64,000 nucleotides of DNA, from positions 1 through 64,000 of the forward strand of contig NZ_JAODOO010000008.1 in the NCBI RefSeq assembly GCF_025398335.1. Direction: 5' to 3'. The notes under the pieces were generated by a model, which was not told the DNA's origin, made no database searches, and saw only the letters and a program-made list of their open reading frames with translations. The DNA is from Clostridium sp. CX1. GTDB lineage: Bacteria; Bacillota; Clostridia; Clostridiales; Clostridiaceae. The first letter of the stretch is position 1, and each line of letters opens with the position of its first letter. Below are positions 15,435 through 25,016 of this stretch, piece after piece. A program made the translations under genes and the position numbers.

Positions 15435-17108
15435 ATGAAAAACAAAATAATACTATCACTTACCACTATATTTTTTGTCGTATTGTTAGTATCTGGTACA
15501 GCTAGTTCTTTAGCAATAAACCTATTGTATAAGAACTCTGCTAGTAGTGAAATGTCCTCATTATTTAGTTCTAATATTATATTAGTGATCCTAGGCACAA
15601 CTATAGCCTGTACTGTTCTAGCAATGATACTTCTATCAATATATATTAATAATGTGTTTACGAATATTATTGTATTTAAAGAAAGACTTTCATTTATAGC
15701 AGATGGACAACTTTCCATTAGAGTAAAGGAAGAAGGTCTTTTAAAAGTAATTGCTGCAGATATTAATAAAGTTATAAATAATACAAAAAAGGTACTGTGC
15801 CAAGTTGGTGAAATATCTGATAAAAATAGAGGGCTTGCTCTGACAATCAAGGACAACTCCGAAAGTACAGAAAGGGCTTCAAATGAAATAGCAAATTCTG
15901 TACAAGCCATTGCTGAAGGAACAAATCAGCAGTCCCATGCTGCTATGTTATCAGACGACAATGTGAAAAAGATGGCTGAAAATAACAATATAATTATGGA
16001 GCAAGCAGAAAAAACAAAGATAGTTGCAGGTGAAATGATAGAAATCGTAAAGTCAAATAGCCAGCTTTTCGGTGATTTAATCGGCAATATAAAAAATACT
16101 GGAGATATTACAACAAAGCTTGCATCAAAGATCTATCAACTTCAAATAGAAGCAGATAAAATAAAAAACATTACCAATGTTGTAACTGAGATTAGCGAGC
16201 GAACTAATTTACTTGCTCTTAATGCAGCAATTGAAGCAGCTCGTGCAGGAGAACAGGGAAAGGGCTTCTCTGTTGTAGCAGATGAAGTTAGAAAGCTTGC
16301 TGAACAGTCTTCTGACTCCGCTGGGGAAATAAAAAAATTAATTGAAAATATTACATTAACAATCGAAAGTATAACATCTGAAACAAACAATCAAGTAAAG
16401 GAAATAGAAAAGGATATAAAATTTGCAGATGAGTCAAAGGAATCTTTTTCTAAAATTGTGCAGTCAACGCAATCTACCTTTGATGCAATAAAACAAATTA
16501 ATGAACTATCAGCAAACTCTATGGAAATAACCTCCACTGTAACTAAACTAGTTGAAGAAATATCCTCTTCAACACAGGAGGCTGGGGCATTTACTGAAGA
16601 AGTTTCTGCTGCCTGTGAAGAACAGCTTGGCTCAATGCAGGAAATGAGCAGGCTTGTTGAAAAGATGAACACCACCGCCGATGATATTGACAAAACTTTA
16701 AATTCCTTTATTAAAAATATTACCGTTGGTGAAAGTGAAAAGGCTTTGATAAACGAAGGATTAAAAATACTTAAAACCTTTAATGAAGATATGAATAAAC
16801 AAAATATAACTATTGAAAATGCTACAAACTTCTTTAGAGAAAAAGCAAAAATCTATCCACAATTTGAGCTGATATCAACAATTAATAGAGAAGGCATAAT
16901 GATATCTGCAAGTGTTGATACTAATATAGGCAATGATTTTACATACAGACCTTATTTTAAAATAGCCTTAGAGGGAAAAGAATATCATACTGAAGCTTAT
17001 ATTTCTAATACAACTTTTAATTATTGCATTACAATTTCCAAGCCTTTCAAAGATCCAAATGGAAACATAGCTGGAGTAATTATGGCAGATATTTGTATAG
17101 AAAGCTAG
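15435..17108 (+). CDS. Methyl-accepting chemotaxis protein with C-terminal Cache-like domain
   Basis: This 557-residue protein has two hydrophobic segments (about 4-26 and 46-69) separated by only about 20 residues, so there is no extracytoplasmic ligand domain. A short linker and the full MCP signalling hairpin follow (tip [20 protein letters not shown]). About 120 residues after the signalling domain resemble a single Cache/PDC fold ([20 protein letters not shown], then [20 protein letters not shown]). The sensor would then be cytoplasmic and C-terminal, an unusual order. The ribosome binding site GGAG lies about 13 nt before the ATG. It is monocistronic with a strong terminator. Confidence 0.88.
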   Translation: MKNKIILSLTTIFFVVLLVSGTASSLAINLLYKNSASSEMSSLFSSNIILVILGTTIACTVLAMILLSIYINNVFTNIIVFKERLSFIADGQLSIRVKEEGLLKVIAADINKVINNTKKVLCQVGEISDKNRGLALTIKDNSESTERASNEIANSVQAIAEGTNQQSHAAMLSDDNVKKMAENNNIIMEQAEKTKIVAGEMIEIVKSNSQLFGDLIGNIKNTGDITTKLASKIYQLQIEADKIKNITNVVTEISERTNLLALNAAIEAARAGEQGKGFSVVADEVRKLAEQSSDSAGEIKKLIENITLTIESITSETNNQVKEIEKDIKFADESKESFSKIVQSTQSTFDAIKQINELSANSMEITSTVTKLVEEISSSTQEAGAFTEEVSAACEEQLGSMQEMSRLVEKMNTTADDIDKTLNSFIKNITVGESEKALINEGLKILKTFNEDMNKQNITIENATNFFREKAKIYPQFELISTINREGIMISASVDTNIGNDFTYRPYFKIALEGKEYHTEAYISNTTFNYCITISKPFKDPNGNIAGVIMADICIES

Positions 17109-17167
17109 TCTTTCTATTAGGCACCATTTTTACTAAGCTTTACTTATAAGATTATAAATGATTACTT

Positions 17168-17208
17168 AAGCACATTAAGAAATACTTATGATATTACTTA
17201 ATGTGCTT
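17168..17208. terminator. Terminator between chemoreceptor and azoreductase
   Basis: The perfect 12-bp stem AAGCACATTAAG/CTTAATGTGCTT has a 17-nt loop. It is followed by a T-rich tail on the plus strand and lies between convergent genes. Confidence 0.85.
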
Positions 17209-17225
17209 TTAATATTTATTTATAA

Positions 17226-17831
17226 TTAAAAGTTCTTAGCTGCTTCCTCAGCCTTTTTAATTGCATTTCCTACAATAGCATCAACATCATTGCCTACTAC
17301 ATCTAATTCCTCTGCAGATATGGTATTGAAATCTGTAATTCCTAAGAATCCGAAAATAGTTCTTAAATATCTATCTCCCATTTCAAAGGATGAATTTGGC
17401 TCTGATGAATATTGGCCACCTCTTGCTGTAATATTAATAGCCTTTTTATTCTTACATAAACCTACAGGACCTTCTGCAGTGTACTTAAATGTAATTCCAG
17501 TAACACAGATATAGTCCACGTATGCCTTTAATATGGCTGGTATGCTCAAGTTCCACATTGGCTCTGCAACTACATATTTATCAACTTCAGCAAATTGATA
17601 TGCATACCTAAGAATAGGATGCTTTTTACTTTCTTCAGTTTTAGGACCAAAGACAGTGTTTATATCCTCTGCTGATAGTAGCCCTATTCCTTCTTTGTAT
17701 AAATCTAAAGTAATAATTTCATCCTCTGGATGACTCTGCTTGTACGACTCAATAAAACTATCAGATATTTTAAATGTTCTAGACTGACCTTCTGGTTTTG
17801 CATTTGCTTTAATATATAACACCTTAGCCAT
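17226..17831 (-). CDS. azoR: FMN-dependent NADH-azoreductase
   Basis: This 201-residue flavodoxin-like protein matches AzoR/AcpD. The FMN-phosphate loop is near KANAKPEGQSRTFKI (about 8-22), followed by MWNLSIPAILKAYVDYI (about 97-113) and ITARGGQYS (about 135-143). The family reduces quinones and azo compounds by two-electron transfer and protects from electrophile stress. It is monocistronic and has a normal length. GGAGG lies about 10 nt before the ATG. Confidence 0.92.
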   Translation of the reverse strand: MAKVLYIKANAKPEGQSRTFKISDSFIESYKQSHPEDEIITLDLYKEGIGLLSAEDINTVFGPKTEESKKHPILRYAYQFAEVDKYVVAEPMWNLSIPAILKAYVDYICVTGITFKYTAEGPVGLCKNKKAINITARGGQYSSEPNSSFEMGDRYLRTIFGFLGITDFNTISAEELDVVGNDVDAIVGNAIKKAEEAAKNF

Positions 17832-18054
17832 TTAATTTTACCTCCATTTTAATTTTATTCTGTATTAGGGTGTTACATATTTAAGTTATTTATTCAATTG
17901 AATTAGTCACTTATAGTTACATAATTGTCTCTTTTATTTCTAAAACTTTCAAAATAACAAATTACGCATAAGCAATGTGTTATCATCTATTAGCTTAAAT
18001 TTTCCAATGGTGCTATAATAATATTATTAATTTAAAGTGCGAGGAGATGTAATC

Positions 18055-18330
18055 ATGAATAAAATAACTATTGAATTAGAACAACTCTATTCTGATGCTA
18101 GAAGAGATCCTTTACTTAGAGAAAGGCTTCTTGCAACCCGTTCAGCAGATGACCCTATGGATGCCTTTTGTAAGATAGCTTGCGAAGTTGGACATCCTAT
18201 CACCGTTGGTGACCTTTTCGCAGTTGGTCAAGAATATAGCGACAATCAATGCAAAAGTACAAATGGTGGAAATCCCTATCCATACGACTTATTTGATGAC
18301 ACATACGAAACATTTCTGGCCTCTCTGTAA
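18055..18330 (+). CDS. Nif11-like small protein
   Basis: This 91-residue protein follows the Nif11/TIGR03798 pattern: helical N-terminus, DPLLRERLLATRSADDPMDA, IACEVGHPITVGDLFAVG. A tail with NGGNP and two Cys residues follows. Nif11-type leaders precede lanthipeptide and other RiPP precursors, but related stand-alone proteins exist. No modifying enzyme or transporter is next to it. GAGGAG lies 8 nt before the ATG at 18055, which is preferred to an in-frame start at 18037. TATAAT at 18014-18019 is a likely -10, and a strong terminator follows. Whether it is a precursor peptide is open. Confidence 0.6.
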   Translation: MNKITIELEQLYSDARRDPLLRERLLATRSADDPMDAFCKIACEVGHPITVGDLFAVGQEYSDNQCKSTNGGNPYPYDLFDDTYETFLASL

Positions 18331-18347
18331 AATGCACATAAAAGAAA

Positions 18348-18375
18348 TTTCCCTCAAAGCTAAGTTTGAGGGAAA
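18348..18375. terminator. Terminator after Nif11-like gene
   Basis: The perfect 11-bp stem TTTCCCTCAAA/TTTGAGGGAAA has a 6-nt loop. It lies between this gene and the convergent kinase gene and serves both directions. Confidence 0.85.
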
Positions 18376-18409
18376 ATACATTATATTATTTTTTCGTTAA
18401 ACTTTACCC

Positions 18410-19612
18410 TTAAAAATAAATATCAGAAAACTCAATTTGTACAGCCTGTATTATCCTATGGTCTTGCATTAGCGACATGTCACGGGAAGAGTCCTTAGCC
18501 CTTAATTTTGTTACAGGAAGGGTAATTGTAAATAGGCTTCCCTTTCTTTCCTCACTGTCAACTGATATTTTACCTCCCATTGCGGTAATAAGGCTTTTTG
18601 CCAGTGACAACCCTACCCCTGTACCTTCTGCCTGTCTGGAAAGAGTACTGTCTACCTGTCCAAATCGCTCAAATATTAGTTCCTGTTTTTCTTTAGGTAT
18701 GCCTATACCTTCATCCCTTACTGTTATTGTTGCTTTTCTATTTTTGTATGAAATATTTACATAAATAGCTTTGCCTTCAGGGGTAAACTTAATTGCATTT
18801 GATAAGAGGTTTAAAAGTATACGCTCATACTTCTCTTCATCAATAGCCATTTCTAAATAGTCAACCTCCGATGAAAATTTTAATTCTACCCCCTTTTGTT
18901 TAGCATATATATCAACGGATTCTACAATAGCCTGAGATACAAAAATAATATCTACATTTCTTTTATGCATTTTAAAATGTTCTGTATTAATTTTAGTTAT
19001 ATCCAATAAATTATTCACAAGTCTTAGTTGTCTGAAGGAATTTAATTTTATACTCTTTAAATAATTTTTTACTTTCTCCCCTACTTGATACCCATATATA
19101 TTCTCAATAGTTTGCAGTGCTGCCAAGATAACATTTAGTGGTGTCTTAAATTCATGAGTCATTAGTAATAAAAACTCGTCCTTTATTTTCATCGCCTTTT
19201 TAAGTTCACGATTCTTTCTTTGAAGTTCATCCTTTGCCTTTTTTAGCGAAAGATGGGTTCTTACTCTGGAAACCAGTTCTTTTCTATTAAAAGGTTTGGT
19301 AACATAATCTACTGCCCCTAAATCAAAGGCTTTTACAATATCCTCTTTTTCATCCTTTACAGTTAGAAATATTATAGGGATATCCTTATACCTATAATCC
19401 TTTTTAAGGGTACTGCACACTTCATATCCATCAATTTCCGGCATATCAATATCTAACAAAATAAGCTCTGGAGTATTCTCTCCAAGAAAACTATAGGCTT
19501 CACTAGCATTCATTGCAATACCCAGTTCATAACCATATTCCGCCATGATTGTGGCTACTACTTGTATATTGCTAGGATTGTCATCTACTATTAAAATTAA
19601 GTCATTACTCAT
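18410..19612 (-). CDS. Receiver-histidine kinase (REC-HisKA-HATPase)
   Basis: This 400-residue soluble protein has an N-terminal receiver (VDDNPSN, phospho-acceptor D in LLDIDMPEIDG, K in TKPFNRKE). A coiled linker, HisKA (MTHEFKTPLNV) and a complete ATPase domain (DEGIGIPKEKQ, GTGVGLSLAKSLI) follow. It has no DNA-binding or membrane part, so it probably receives phosphate from the adjacent hybrid kinase and relays onward. The start is the ATG at 19612, 1 nt after the preceding TAA, with GAGAGG 9 nt upstream inside the previous gene. This implies coupled translation. Confidence 0.9.
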   Translation of the reverse strand: MSNDLILIVDDNPSNIQVVATIMAEYGYELGIAMNASEAYSFLGENTPELILLDIDMPEIDGYEVCSTLKKDYRYKDIPIIFLTVKDEKEDIVKAFDLGAVDYVTKPFNRKELVSRVRTHLSLKKAKDELQRKNRELKKAMKIKDEFLLLMTHEFKTPLNVILAALQTIENIYGYQVGEKVKNYLKSIKLNSFRQLRLVNNLLDITKINTEHFKMHKRNVDIIFVSQAIVESVDIYAKQKGVELKFSSEVDYLEMAIDEEKYERILLNLLSNAIKFTPEGKAIYVNISYKNRKATITVRDEGIGIPKEKQELIFERFGQVDSTLSRQAEGTGVGLSLAKSLITAMGGKISVDSEERKGSLFTITLPVTKLRAKDSSRDMSLMQDHRIIQAVQIEFSDIYF

Positions 19613-19613
19613 A

Positions 19614-22367
19614 TTATTCAACCTCTCTATACTCCAAAATTAAATTCTTAATTTGCTCTAACTGTAATTTTATCTTAATTATATTGTAGCTCTCAGCACT
19701 AATCATTAATTCTTCACCTATTGTAGATAAAAACTGCAGATGGTGTTGCTTTCCAAAGGAACTTAGTATGCTAGCTAGATTTTTTACACTGCCTATAATC
19801 ATAGATGTTTCTAATTTTTCAATTAACGGACTAATCTTGTTTCTTAAATCAGTAAGTATTTTAGCATCAATTGAAGGTATTATTATGTTTTCAACCTTAG
19901 ACTTAGAAAAATCGTAGGTTTGTTTTTTCACCCTGTTATTGATATACCTTGATATTTTCTTCATCAGCTGCTCAACCTTAACAGGCTTCATCAAATAATC
20001 ATCGAAGTTACAATTCTCTGATATACACTGTGCAGCAGAGGCACTTAAAGCTATAATTGGAATATTTCTCAGTTCTTGATTTTTCTTAAGCTTAGAAGAA
20101 GCTTCAAAACCGTCCATAACTGGCATAACCAAATCCATAATTATTAATGTAGGTTTCTCTTCCTTGCAAACTTTTAATGCTTCACAGCCATTTTCCGCCA
20201 TTATCACTGTAATTCCCACTTTGGAGAGCAATTCCTTTAACAAAAGTCTGTTGGTTTCTATATCATCTACAATAAGCACCTTTTCCTTAGAAAAATTATA
20301 GTTTTCAAAACAAGCTCTATATGTATCCTCCAGAACCTCTTCTGTGGCAGCTACTTGAACATTGTAAAATTCCACATGAAAAGCACTTCCGCTGCCAAGG
20401 GTGCTATCAATAAATATTTTTCCCTCCATCATTTCAGTTAGTTTTTTAGTAATAGAAAGCCCTAGGCCTGTACCACCATATTTTTTTATACTTTGTCCTG
20501 ATACTTGACTAAAAGCTTCAAATATCCTTTCTCTTTCATTTTCAGGGATACCAATACCTGTATCTTCAACGGAAATGCGGAGATCCAAGCTACTACTATC
20601 TTCATCAGCAGCACTGGCCTTTAACGAGAGTTTCACATAGCCCTTATCAGTGAACTTTACAGCATTACCTACTAGATTTAATAGTATTTGACGAACTCTT
20701 ACTTCATCAAACAAAAGACTATCTGGAAACCCCTTCTGAATATCTATTATAAATTCAACATTTTTATCTTGAAGTTTCTGCCTAAATATATTTTCAATAT
20801 CCTTAAAAACATTCTTAAGCTTTGCCGGTTTATACTGCAGCTCAATTTTCCCCGCTTCTATCTTAGACAAGTCAAGAATATCATTGATAAGAGTAAGAAG
20901 ATTGTTCCCGGCAGTATTTATAGTTTCAACATAACTTTTATGTTTTTCATCCTTTATTGTACTTTGCAGCAATTCACTAAAACCTATAACAGCATTTAGC
21001 GGAGTGCGAATCTCATGACTTATGTTGGCAATAAACTGGCTTTTTGCCTTGTTAGCCTTTTCTGCTTCTATTTTTGCATATTTTAATTCAGTGTTTGCTT
21101 TCTGTAGCTCTGCAGTTCTCCCTTTAACCTTTTCTTCAAGATTATTTATATGTAAGTGTAATTCTTCTGCCATGGTATTAAATGCAGTTGAAAGCTTGCC
21201 AATTTCATCATTTTTAAAAACCTTCGCCCTTTGCAGCAGGTCTCCCTTAGAAAACTTTTCTGAAGCGTCAATTAGATGATTAATGGGCTTTAGAAAAGCC
21301 TCTGTGCTTTTCATGTAAATTACTAAGGAAAAAAGAAGAGCAACTATAGATAGAACTAATGAAATACGGATATTTTTATTAATAGGGTATGTAAAGAAAC
21401 TCTCAGGAATAGCTGTTATAATCAGCCAGTCTAATCCTTCTCTTTTATATTCCGATACTTTTATGTGAATCTTATCATTTAATCTATTTATAACAAAGTT
21501 ATCATTTGAAGACTTTTTATAGAGTTCATAAGCCTCTATAATAGATTTATTTTCAATTTCTTTAATTGTTCTCCTTTTAACTTTGCCATCATCAGAAGTT
21601 GAAAAGTTAGATTCCTCTAGAGAATTGGCTACCAGTTCACCAGAATTTTTTTCAATAATACAAGCAGCCTCTACCTGATTACTGGTAATCTCTTTTAGGA
21701 ACTTATTTAGTGTGGAAAGGGTAACATGTGTGCCTAGTACTCCCATAAGAATACCCTCTTTATCATAAATAGGATAGGCAGCAGAAAGCACAAGATCCTC
21801 CTTTACAAAATGCTTGTAGAGAGGAGAGAATATCGGCTTACCCTTTTCCTTTGCAATTTTATACCAATCTCTTGTACGAGGATCAAACTCACCAAAGTCT
21901 TGTACAAATTCTCCCTCAGTTAAGCCTTTTGTAACAGAGTAGTAATAAGAGTGACCCTTTGTTTCCCCATTGCTCCTATATATTTCTATATCATTATTTT
22001 TGTTCTTTCGAGCTCCATAATACTGGCCATTCTCCATACCGTAGCTAAAACTATAAATCTCTTCGCTGCTTGATTTTATTATTCCTGCAAAGAAGGTATC
22101 TCTTTTTTCTTTATCCTGTATATCTATAATTTGATTTTGTAACAAATTATGGTTTACTTTATTAATATACAGTGGAACATTGATAAGGTTATCTATCTCC
22201 CCCAGTATATCTTTACCAGCTTCATTCTCCATTTGTTCTATGAGGCTCCTAGAAGATGTTTTCCAATTGGAAAATATAATAGTGCCAATAATGATAAGAG
22301 TACTTATCATTAGCACTACAAAGGATATACTGATTCTAAATCTTATGGAACTTTGTTTTCTATTCAT
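19614..22367 (-). CDS. Hybrid sensor histidine kinase with dCache sensor
   Basis: This 917-residue protein has two membrane segments (about 12-32 and 330-350) flanking a double-Cache extracytoplasmic domain (DPRTRDWYKIAKEKGKPIFS, then AAYPIYDKEGILMGVLGTHV). HAMP, coiled coil, HisKA (ISHEIRTPLNAVIGFSE), HATPase (GTGLGLSITKKLTEMMEG) and a receiver (VDDIETNR, MDLVMPVMDG) follow. A helical C-terminal segment is placed like an Hpt domain but lacks the usual AHxLKG histidine motif. Small-molecule sensing by Cache is the family rule; the ligand is unknown. It is first in a two-gene operon. The start ATG has GGTGG 7 nt upstream. Confidence 0.92.
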   Translation of the reverse strand: MNRKQSSIRFRISISFVVLMISTLIIIGTIIFSNWKTSSRSLIEQMENEAGKDILGEIDNLINVPLYINKVNHNLLQNQIIDIQDKEKRDTFFAGIIKSSSEEIYSFSYGMENGQYYGARKNKNNDIEIYRSNGETKGHSYYYSVTKGLTEGEFVQDFGEFDPRTRDWYKIAKEKGKPIFSPLYKHFVKEDLVLSAAYPIYDKEGILMGVLGTHVTLSTLNKFLKEITSNQVEAACIIEKNSGELVANSLEESNFSTSDDGKVKRRTIKEIENKSIIEAYELYKKSSNDNFVINRLNDKIHIKVSEYKREGLDWLIITAIPESFFTYPINKNIRISLVLSIVALLFSLVIYMKSTEAFLKPINHLIDASEKFSKGDLLQRAKVFKNDEIGKLSTAFNTMAEELHLHINNLEEKVKGRTAELQKANTELKYAKIEAEKANKAKSQFIANISHEIRTPLNAVIGFSELLQSTIKDEKHKSYVETINTAGNNLLTLINDILDLSKIEAGKIELQYKPAKLKNVFKDIENIFRQKLQDKNVEFIIDIQKGFPDSLLFDEVRVRQILLNLVGNAVKFTDKGYVKLSLKASAADEDSSSLDLRISVEDTGIGIPENERERIFEAFSQVSGQSIKKYGGTGLGLSITKKLTEMMEGKIFIDSTLGSGSAFHVEFYNVQVAATEEVLEDTYRACFENYNFSKEKVLIVDDIETNRLLLKELLSKVGITVIMAENGCEALKVCKEEKPTLIIMDLVMPVMDGFEASSKLKKNQELRNIPIIALSASAAQCISENCNFDDYLMKPVKVEQLMKKISRYINNRVKKQTYDFSKSKVENIIIPSIDAKILTDLRNKISPLIEKLETSMIIGSVKNLASILSSFGKQHHLQFLSTIGEELMISAESYNIIKIKLQLEQIKNLILEYREVE

Positions 22368-22543
22368 ATTCAAACCACCTATCTAAGACTTATCTTTTGT
22401 ACAGTATCAAATTATAATATAATTTTACATTTATCCGTTACTTTAATGTTCTTATGCTTACTTTTCTTACATTCTATCACATTATAAGTGAAAAATTTGT
22501 ATAATTGTCTACCAATTCAAATCATACTAACAACAAAAAATTT

Positions 22544-22585
22544 AATCTTTTATATTACAGAAATGTTCTGTAAATACAAAAGATT
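22544..22585 (-). terminator. Terminator downstream of Tm-1 cluster
   Basis: A long hairpin (arms of about 19-20 nt, one bulge) is followed on the minus strand by AAATTTTTT. It lies about 155 nt beyond the last gene of the cluster. The rest of the 370-nt gap to the kinase operon shows no gene. Confidence 0.65.
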
Positions 22586-22659
22586 AATTATTCAGATGCT
22601 TTGTATATTCATGATAAATTAATACTTTCTAGTGGCAAAAAGTTATGCAAATAAAAATA

Positions 22660-22728
22660 GGATTCCCCACAGGCTTTAGAATAGATTAAGTATTACTTAA
22701 ATAAATTCAAAAGCAATGTGGTGAATCC
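22660..22728 (-). terminator. Long-loop inverted repeat after TIM-barrel gene
   Basis: Arms GGATTCCCCACA (22660-22671) and TGTGGTGAATCC (22717-22728) pair with one mismatch around a 45-nt loop. It lies immediately after the stop codon. It may be a 3'-UTR structure rather than a classic terminator. Confidence 0.45.
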
Positions 22729-22738
22729 CTACTTTAAA

Positions 22739-23569
22739 CTATTTTCTTATTGCTTTAAAGGCTTCTGTTTGTGATTTTATGCCTTTTTCTGCTGCAAATC
22801 TTTCAATACTTGAAGCACCGAAGAAACCATCAATTCCTTCTGTTCTCTCTATTACATAAGCAGCATCTTCTGGTTCTGCAATAGGTCCGCCATGGCAGAT
22901 TACCATAATATCAGGATTAACTTCTCTGCCTGCCTTAATAATAGCTTCAATTTTTTCTACACAATCATCTAATGTAAGTGCTGTTTGCGCTCCTATTGTA
23001 CCCTTTGTAGTAAGTCCCATGTGAGCAACTAATATGTCAGCACCGGCCTCTGCCATTGCTCTTGCTTGGTCAGGGTCGAATACATAAGGTGTTGTAAGCA
23101 TATCTAATTCATGTGCTTTTCTTATCATTTCAACTTCTAATCCATATCCCATGCCAGTCTCTTCTAGATTTTGTCTAAACACACCATCGATTAAGCCTAC
23201 TGTTGGGAAGTTTTGCACTCCTGCAAAGCCCTGTTCTTTTAATTGTTTTAGGAAAATATCCATTACCCTAAATGGATCAGTTCCGCAAACGCCAGCAAGC
23301 ACTGGAGTATCTTTAACAATTGGAAGTACTTCTGATCCCATTTCAACTACAATCTGATTGGCATCACCATAGGATAATAGACCTGCAAGAGAGCCTCTTC
23401 CTGCCATTCTATATCTGCCTGAATTATAAACTATAAGCATATCTGCTCCGCCTGCTTCACTGAATTTAGCTGTAATACCAGTACCTGCCCCTACACCTAA
23501 CAGTGTTTGCCCATTCTTAACCTGCTCTTTAAACTTTGCCATAATTTCGCTTCTTGTCATTGTATTCAT
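22739..23569 (-). CDS. TIM-barrel protein, PEP hydrolase family (Tm-1 C-terminal half)
   Basis: This 276-residue single-domain TIM barrel has the conserved start [19 protein letters not shown] (about 22-40) and [17 protein letters not shown] (about 47-63). [27 protein letters not shown] and HGGPI follow. It belongs to the phosphoenolpyruvate-hydrolase-like family (PF09370), homologous to the C-terminal half of the plant virus-resistance protein Tm-1. The bacterial reaction is not established. GGAGG lies 8 nt before the ATG. It follows the Tm-1-like ATP-binding gene by 30 nt in one operon. Confidence 0.88.
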   Translation of the reverse strand: MNTMTRSEIMAKFKEQVKNGQTLLGVGAGTGITAKFSEAGGADMLIVYNSGRYRMAGRGSLAGLLSYGDANQIVVEMGSEVLPIVKDTPVLAGVCGTDPFRVMDIFLKQLKEQGFAGVQNFPTVGLIDGVFRQNLEETGMGYGLEVEMIRKAHELDMLTTPYVFDPDQARAMAEAGADILVAHMGLTTKGTIGAQTALTLDDCVEKIEAIIKAGREVNPDIMVICHGGPIAEPEDAAYVIERTEGIDGFFGASSIERFAAEKGIKSQTEAFKAIRK

Positions 23570-23599
23570 AAATAAACCCTCCTATAATTTATTGATTTT

Positions 23600-24808
23600 C
23601 TATTTTTTCATCATGTCTATTAATTTTTGTGCTGCAGCTTCAGCAAACTCCACATCATTAATAGCGCAGTCCATCTCCACTATTTCCACAACATTTTTGT
23701 TTACGCCATTTCTTAGTGTATCAAATAGTATTTTATCTTCCTCTGGACCATAGAACGGCTGACCTTCAACATCAATACCAGATACTCCCTTTAGAGGTAT
23801 GAATAAAGCGGTTTTCTCTTTAGCTAGATTTAACTTTTCCACTAGCTTCTTACCAATAGCTTGGTTTTCCTCTTTATTTGTTCTCATAAGAGTTACTGTA
23901 GGATTATGTTTATATAGGTTACGTCCCTTAAAGTTCTCCGGTACTGTATCATAAGGTCCAAAATTACACATATCAAGGGCACCTACTGATACAACCTGTG
24001 GTATATGATTTTTACCTGCTGCCTCTAAACGATGAGGTCCTCCATTTAAAACACCACCGATAATTTCATCTGCCCATTCTGTGGTTGTAAGGTCTAATAC
24101 TCCTTCAATGAAACCTCCATCAATAAGTGCTTCCATTGAACGTCCTCCAATACCTGTAGCATGGAATACAAGAACTTCATAACCTCTCTTTTCAAGATAT
24201 TCTCTTGCAGCTGTTATACAAGGTGTTGTCACACCAAACATAGTTGCAGCAACTAATGGCTTTTTATCTACAACCTTTGTGTTTTCGAACTTAAGCATAC
24301 CTGTAATTGCAAATACAGCATTTGTAAAAATCTTTGTTGAAATTGAGTTAAGACCTGCAACGTCCACTACAGAAGGTATCATCATGATATCACTGGTACC
24401 TACATAGGGTTCAGTATTTCCTGAAGCAACTGTTGAAACCATAACCTTTGGCACGCCTATAGGCAATGCTCTCATAGCTGGTGTTACCAGAGAAGTTCCA
24501 CCGGTGCCTCCAAAGGAGATTATTGCATGAAATTTACCCTCTTTGTATAATTTAGGTACCAATTTTTCCATACCCTTTGATAACATTTCAGTTGCTAAAG
24601 CTCTGTCCTTTTTAGCAGCAAGCTCTTCAATATTTGTGCCTGCAGCCTCTGCCACCTCTTTGTTTGTTATATCTGGTTTAAATATAGGTTCAAATACTCC
24701 TGTGTGAATGGTAAAAGTGCCTAATCCCTGACTTTCAATTAATTCCTTTACGTATAAGTACTCAGTTCCCTTTGTATCAAATGTTCCTGCAATTGCAACT
24801 GTCTTCAA
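23600..24808 (-). CDS. Tm-1-like ATP-binding protein (UPF0261)
   Basis: This 402-residue protein of the UPF0261/Tm-1 N-terminal family (PF06792) starts with VAIAGTFDTKGTEYLYVKE. It contains SFGGTGGTSLVTPAMRALPI (about 98-118), VFHATGIGGRSMEALI (about 215) and RTNKEENQAIG near 312. In plants this domain and the TIM barrel form one polypeptide; here they are separate adjacent genes. It starts at TTG with GGGGAGGGG upstream. It probably acts with the TIM-barrel partner; the substrate is unknown. Confidence 0.88.
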   Translation of the reverse strand: MKTVAIAGTFDTKGTEYLYVKELIESQGLGTFTIHTGVFEPIFKPDITNKEVAEAAGTNIEELAAKKDRALATEMLSKGMEKLVPKLYKEGKFHAIISFGGTGGTSLVTPAMRALPIGVPKVMVSTVASGNTEPYVGTSDIMMIPSVVDVAGLNSISTKIFTNAVFAITGMLKFENTKVVDKKPLVAATMFGVTTPCITAAREYLEKRGYEVLVFHATGIGGRSMEALIDGGFIEGVLDLTTTEWADEIIGGVLNGGPHRLEAAGKNHIPQVVSVGALDMCNFGPYDTVPENFKGRNLYKHNPTVTLMRTNKEENQAIGKKLVEKLNLAKEKTALFIPLKGVSGIDVEGQPFYGPEEDKILFDTLRNGVNKNVVEIVEMDCAINDVEFAEAAAQKLIDMMKK

Positions 24809-24848
24809 TTAATACCCCTCCCCAAAACCTCTATTTTAATATTTATGA

Positions 24849-24887
24849 AAATATTAGTAAGCATATTAAAGTTATTTAGTAATATTT
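24849..24887 (-). promoter_or_regulatory. Dyad upstream of Tm-1 operon
   Basis: AAATATTA (24849-24856) and TAATATTT (24880-24887) form an 8-bp dyad with half-sites extended by GTAA/TTAGT, 23 bp apart. It lies 41 nt before the TTG start and directly downstream of the AraC-type fusion regulator gene. It is a candidate binding site for that regulator. Confidence 0.4.
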
Positions 24888-24933
24888 AGAGCCTTTATAA
24901 CTACAAAACTAATCTCTTTAAAAATGAACAAAA

Positions 24934-24966
24934 GCAGCATGATTAACTGTAAATTAATCATACTGC
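24934..24966 (-). terminator. Terminator after TIM-AraC gene
   Basis: A hairpin with GCAG-ATGATTAA/TTAATCAT-CTGC arms (one bulge on each side) is followed on the minus strand by TTTTGTTCATTTTT. It separates the regulator transcript from the Tm-1 operon. Confidence 0.75.
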
Positions 24967-25016
24967 CTTTAATGTTCAATGTAAACGTTATTATGTTCTG
25001 TGTTTTTGTGTTTATG

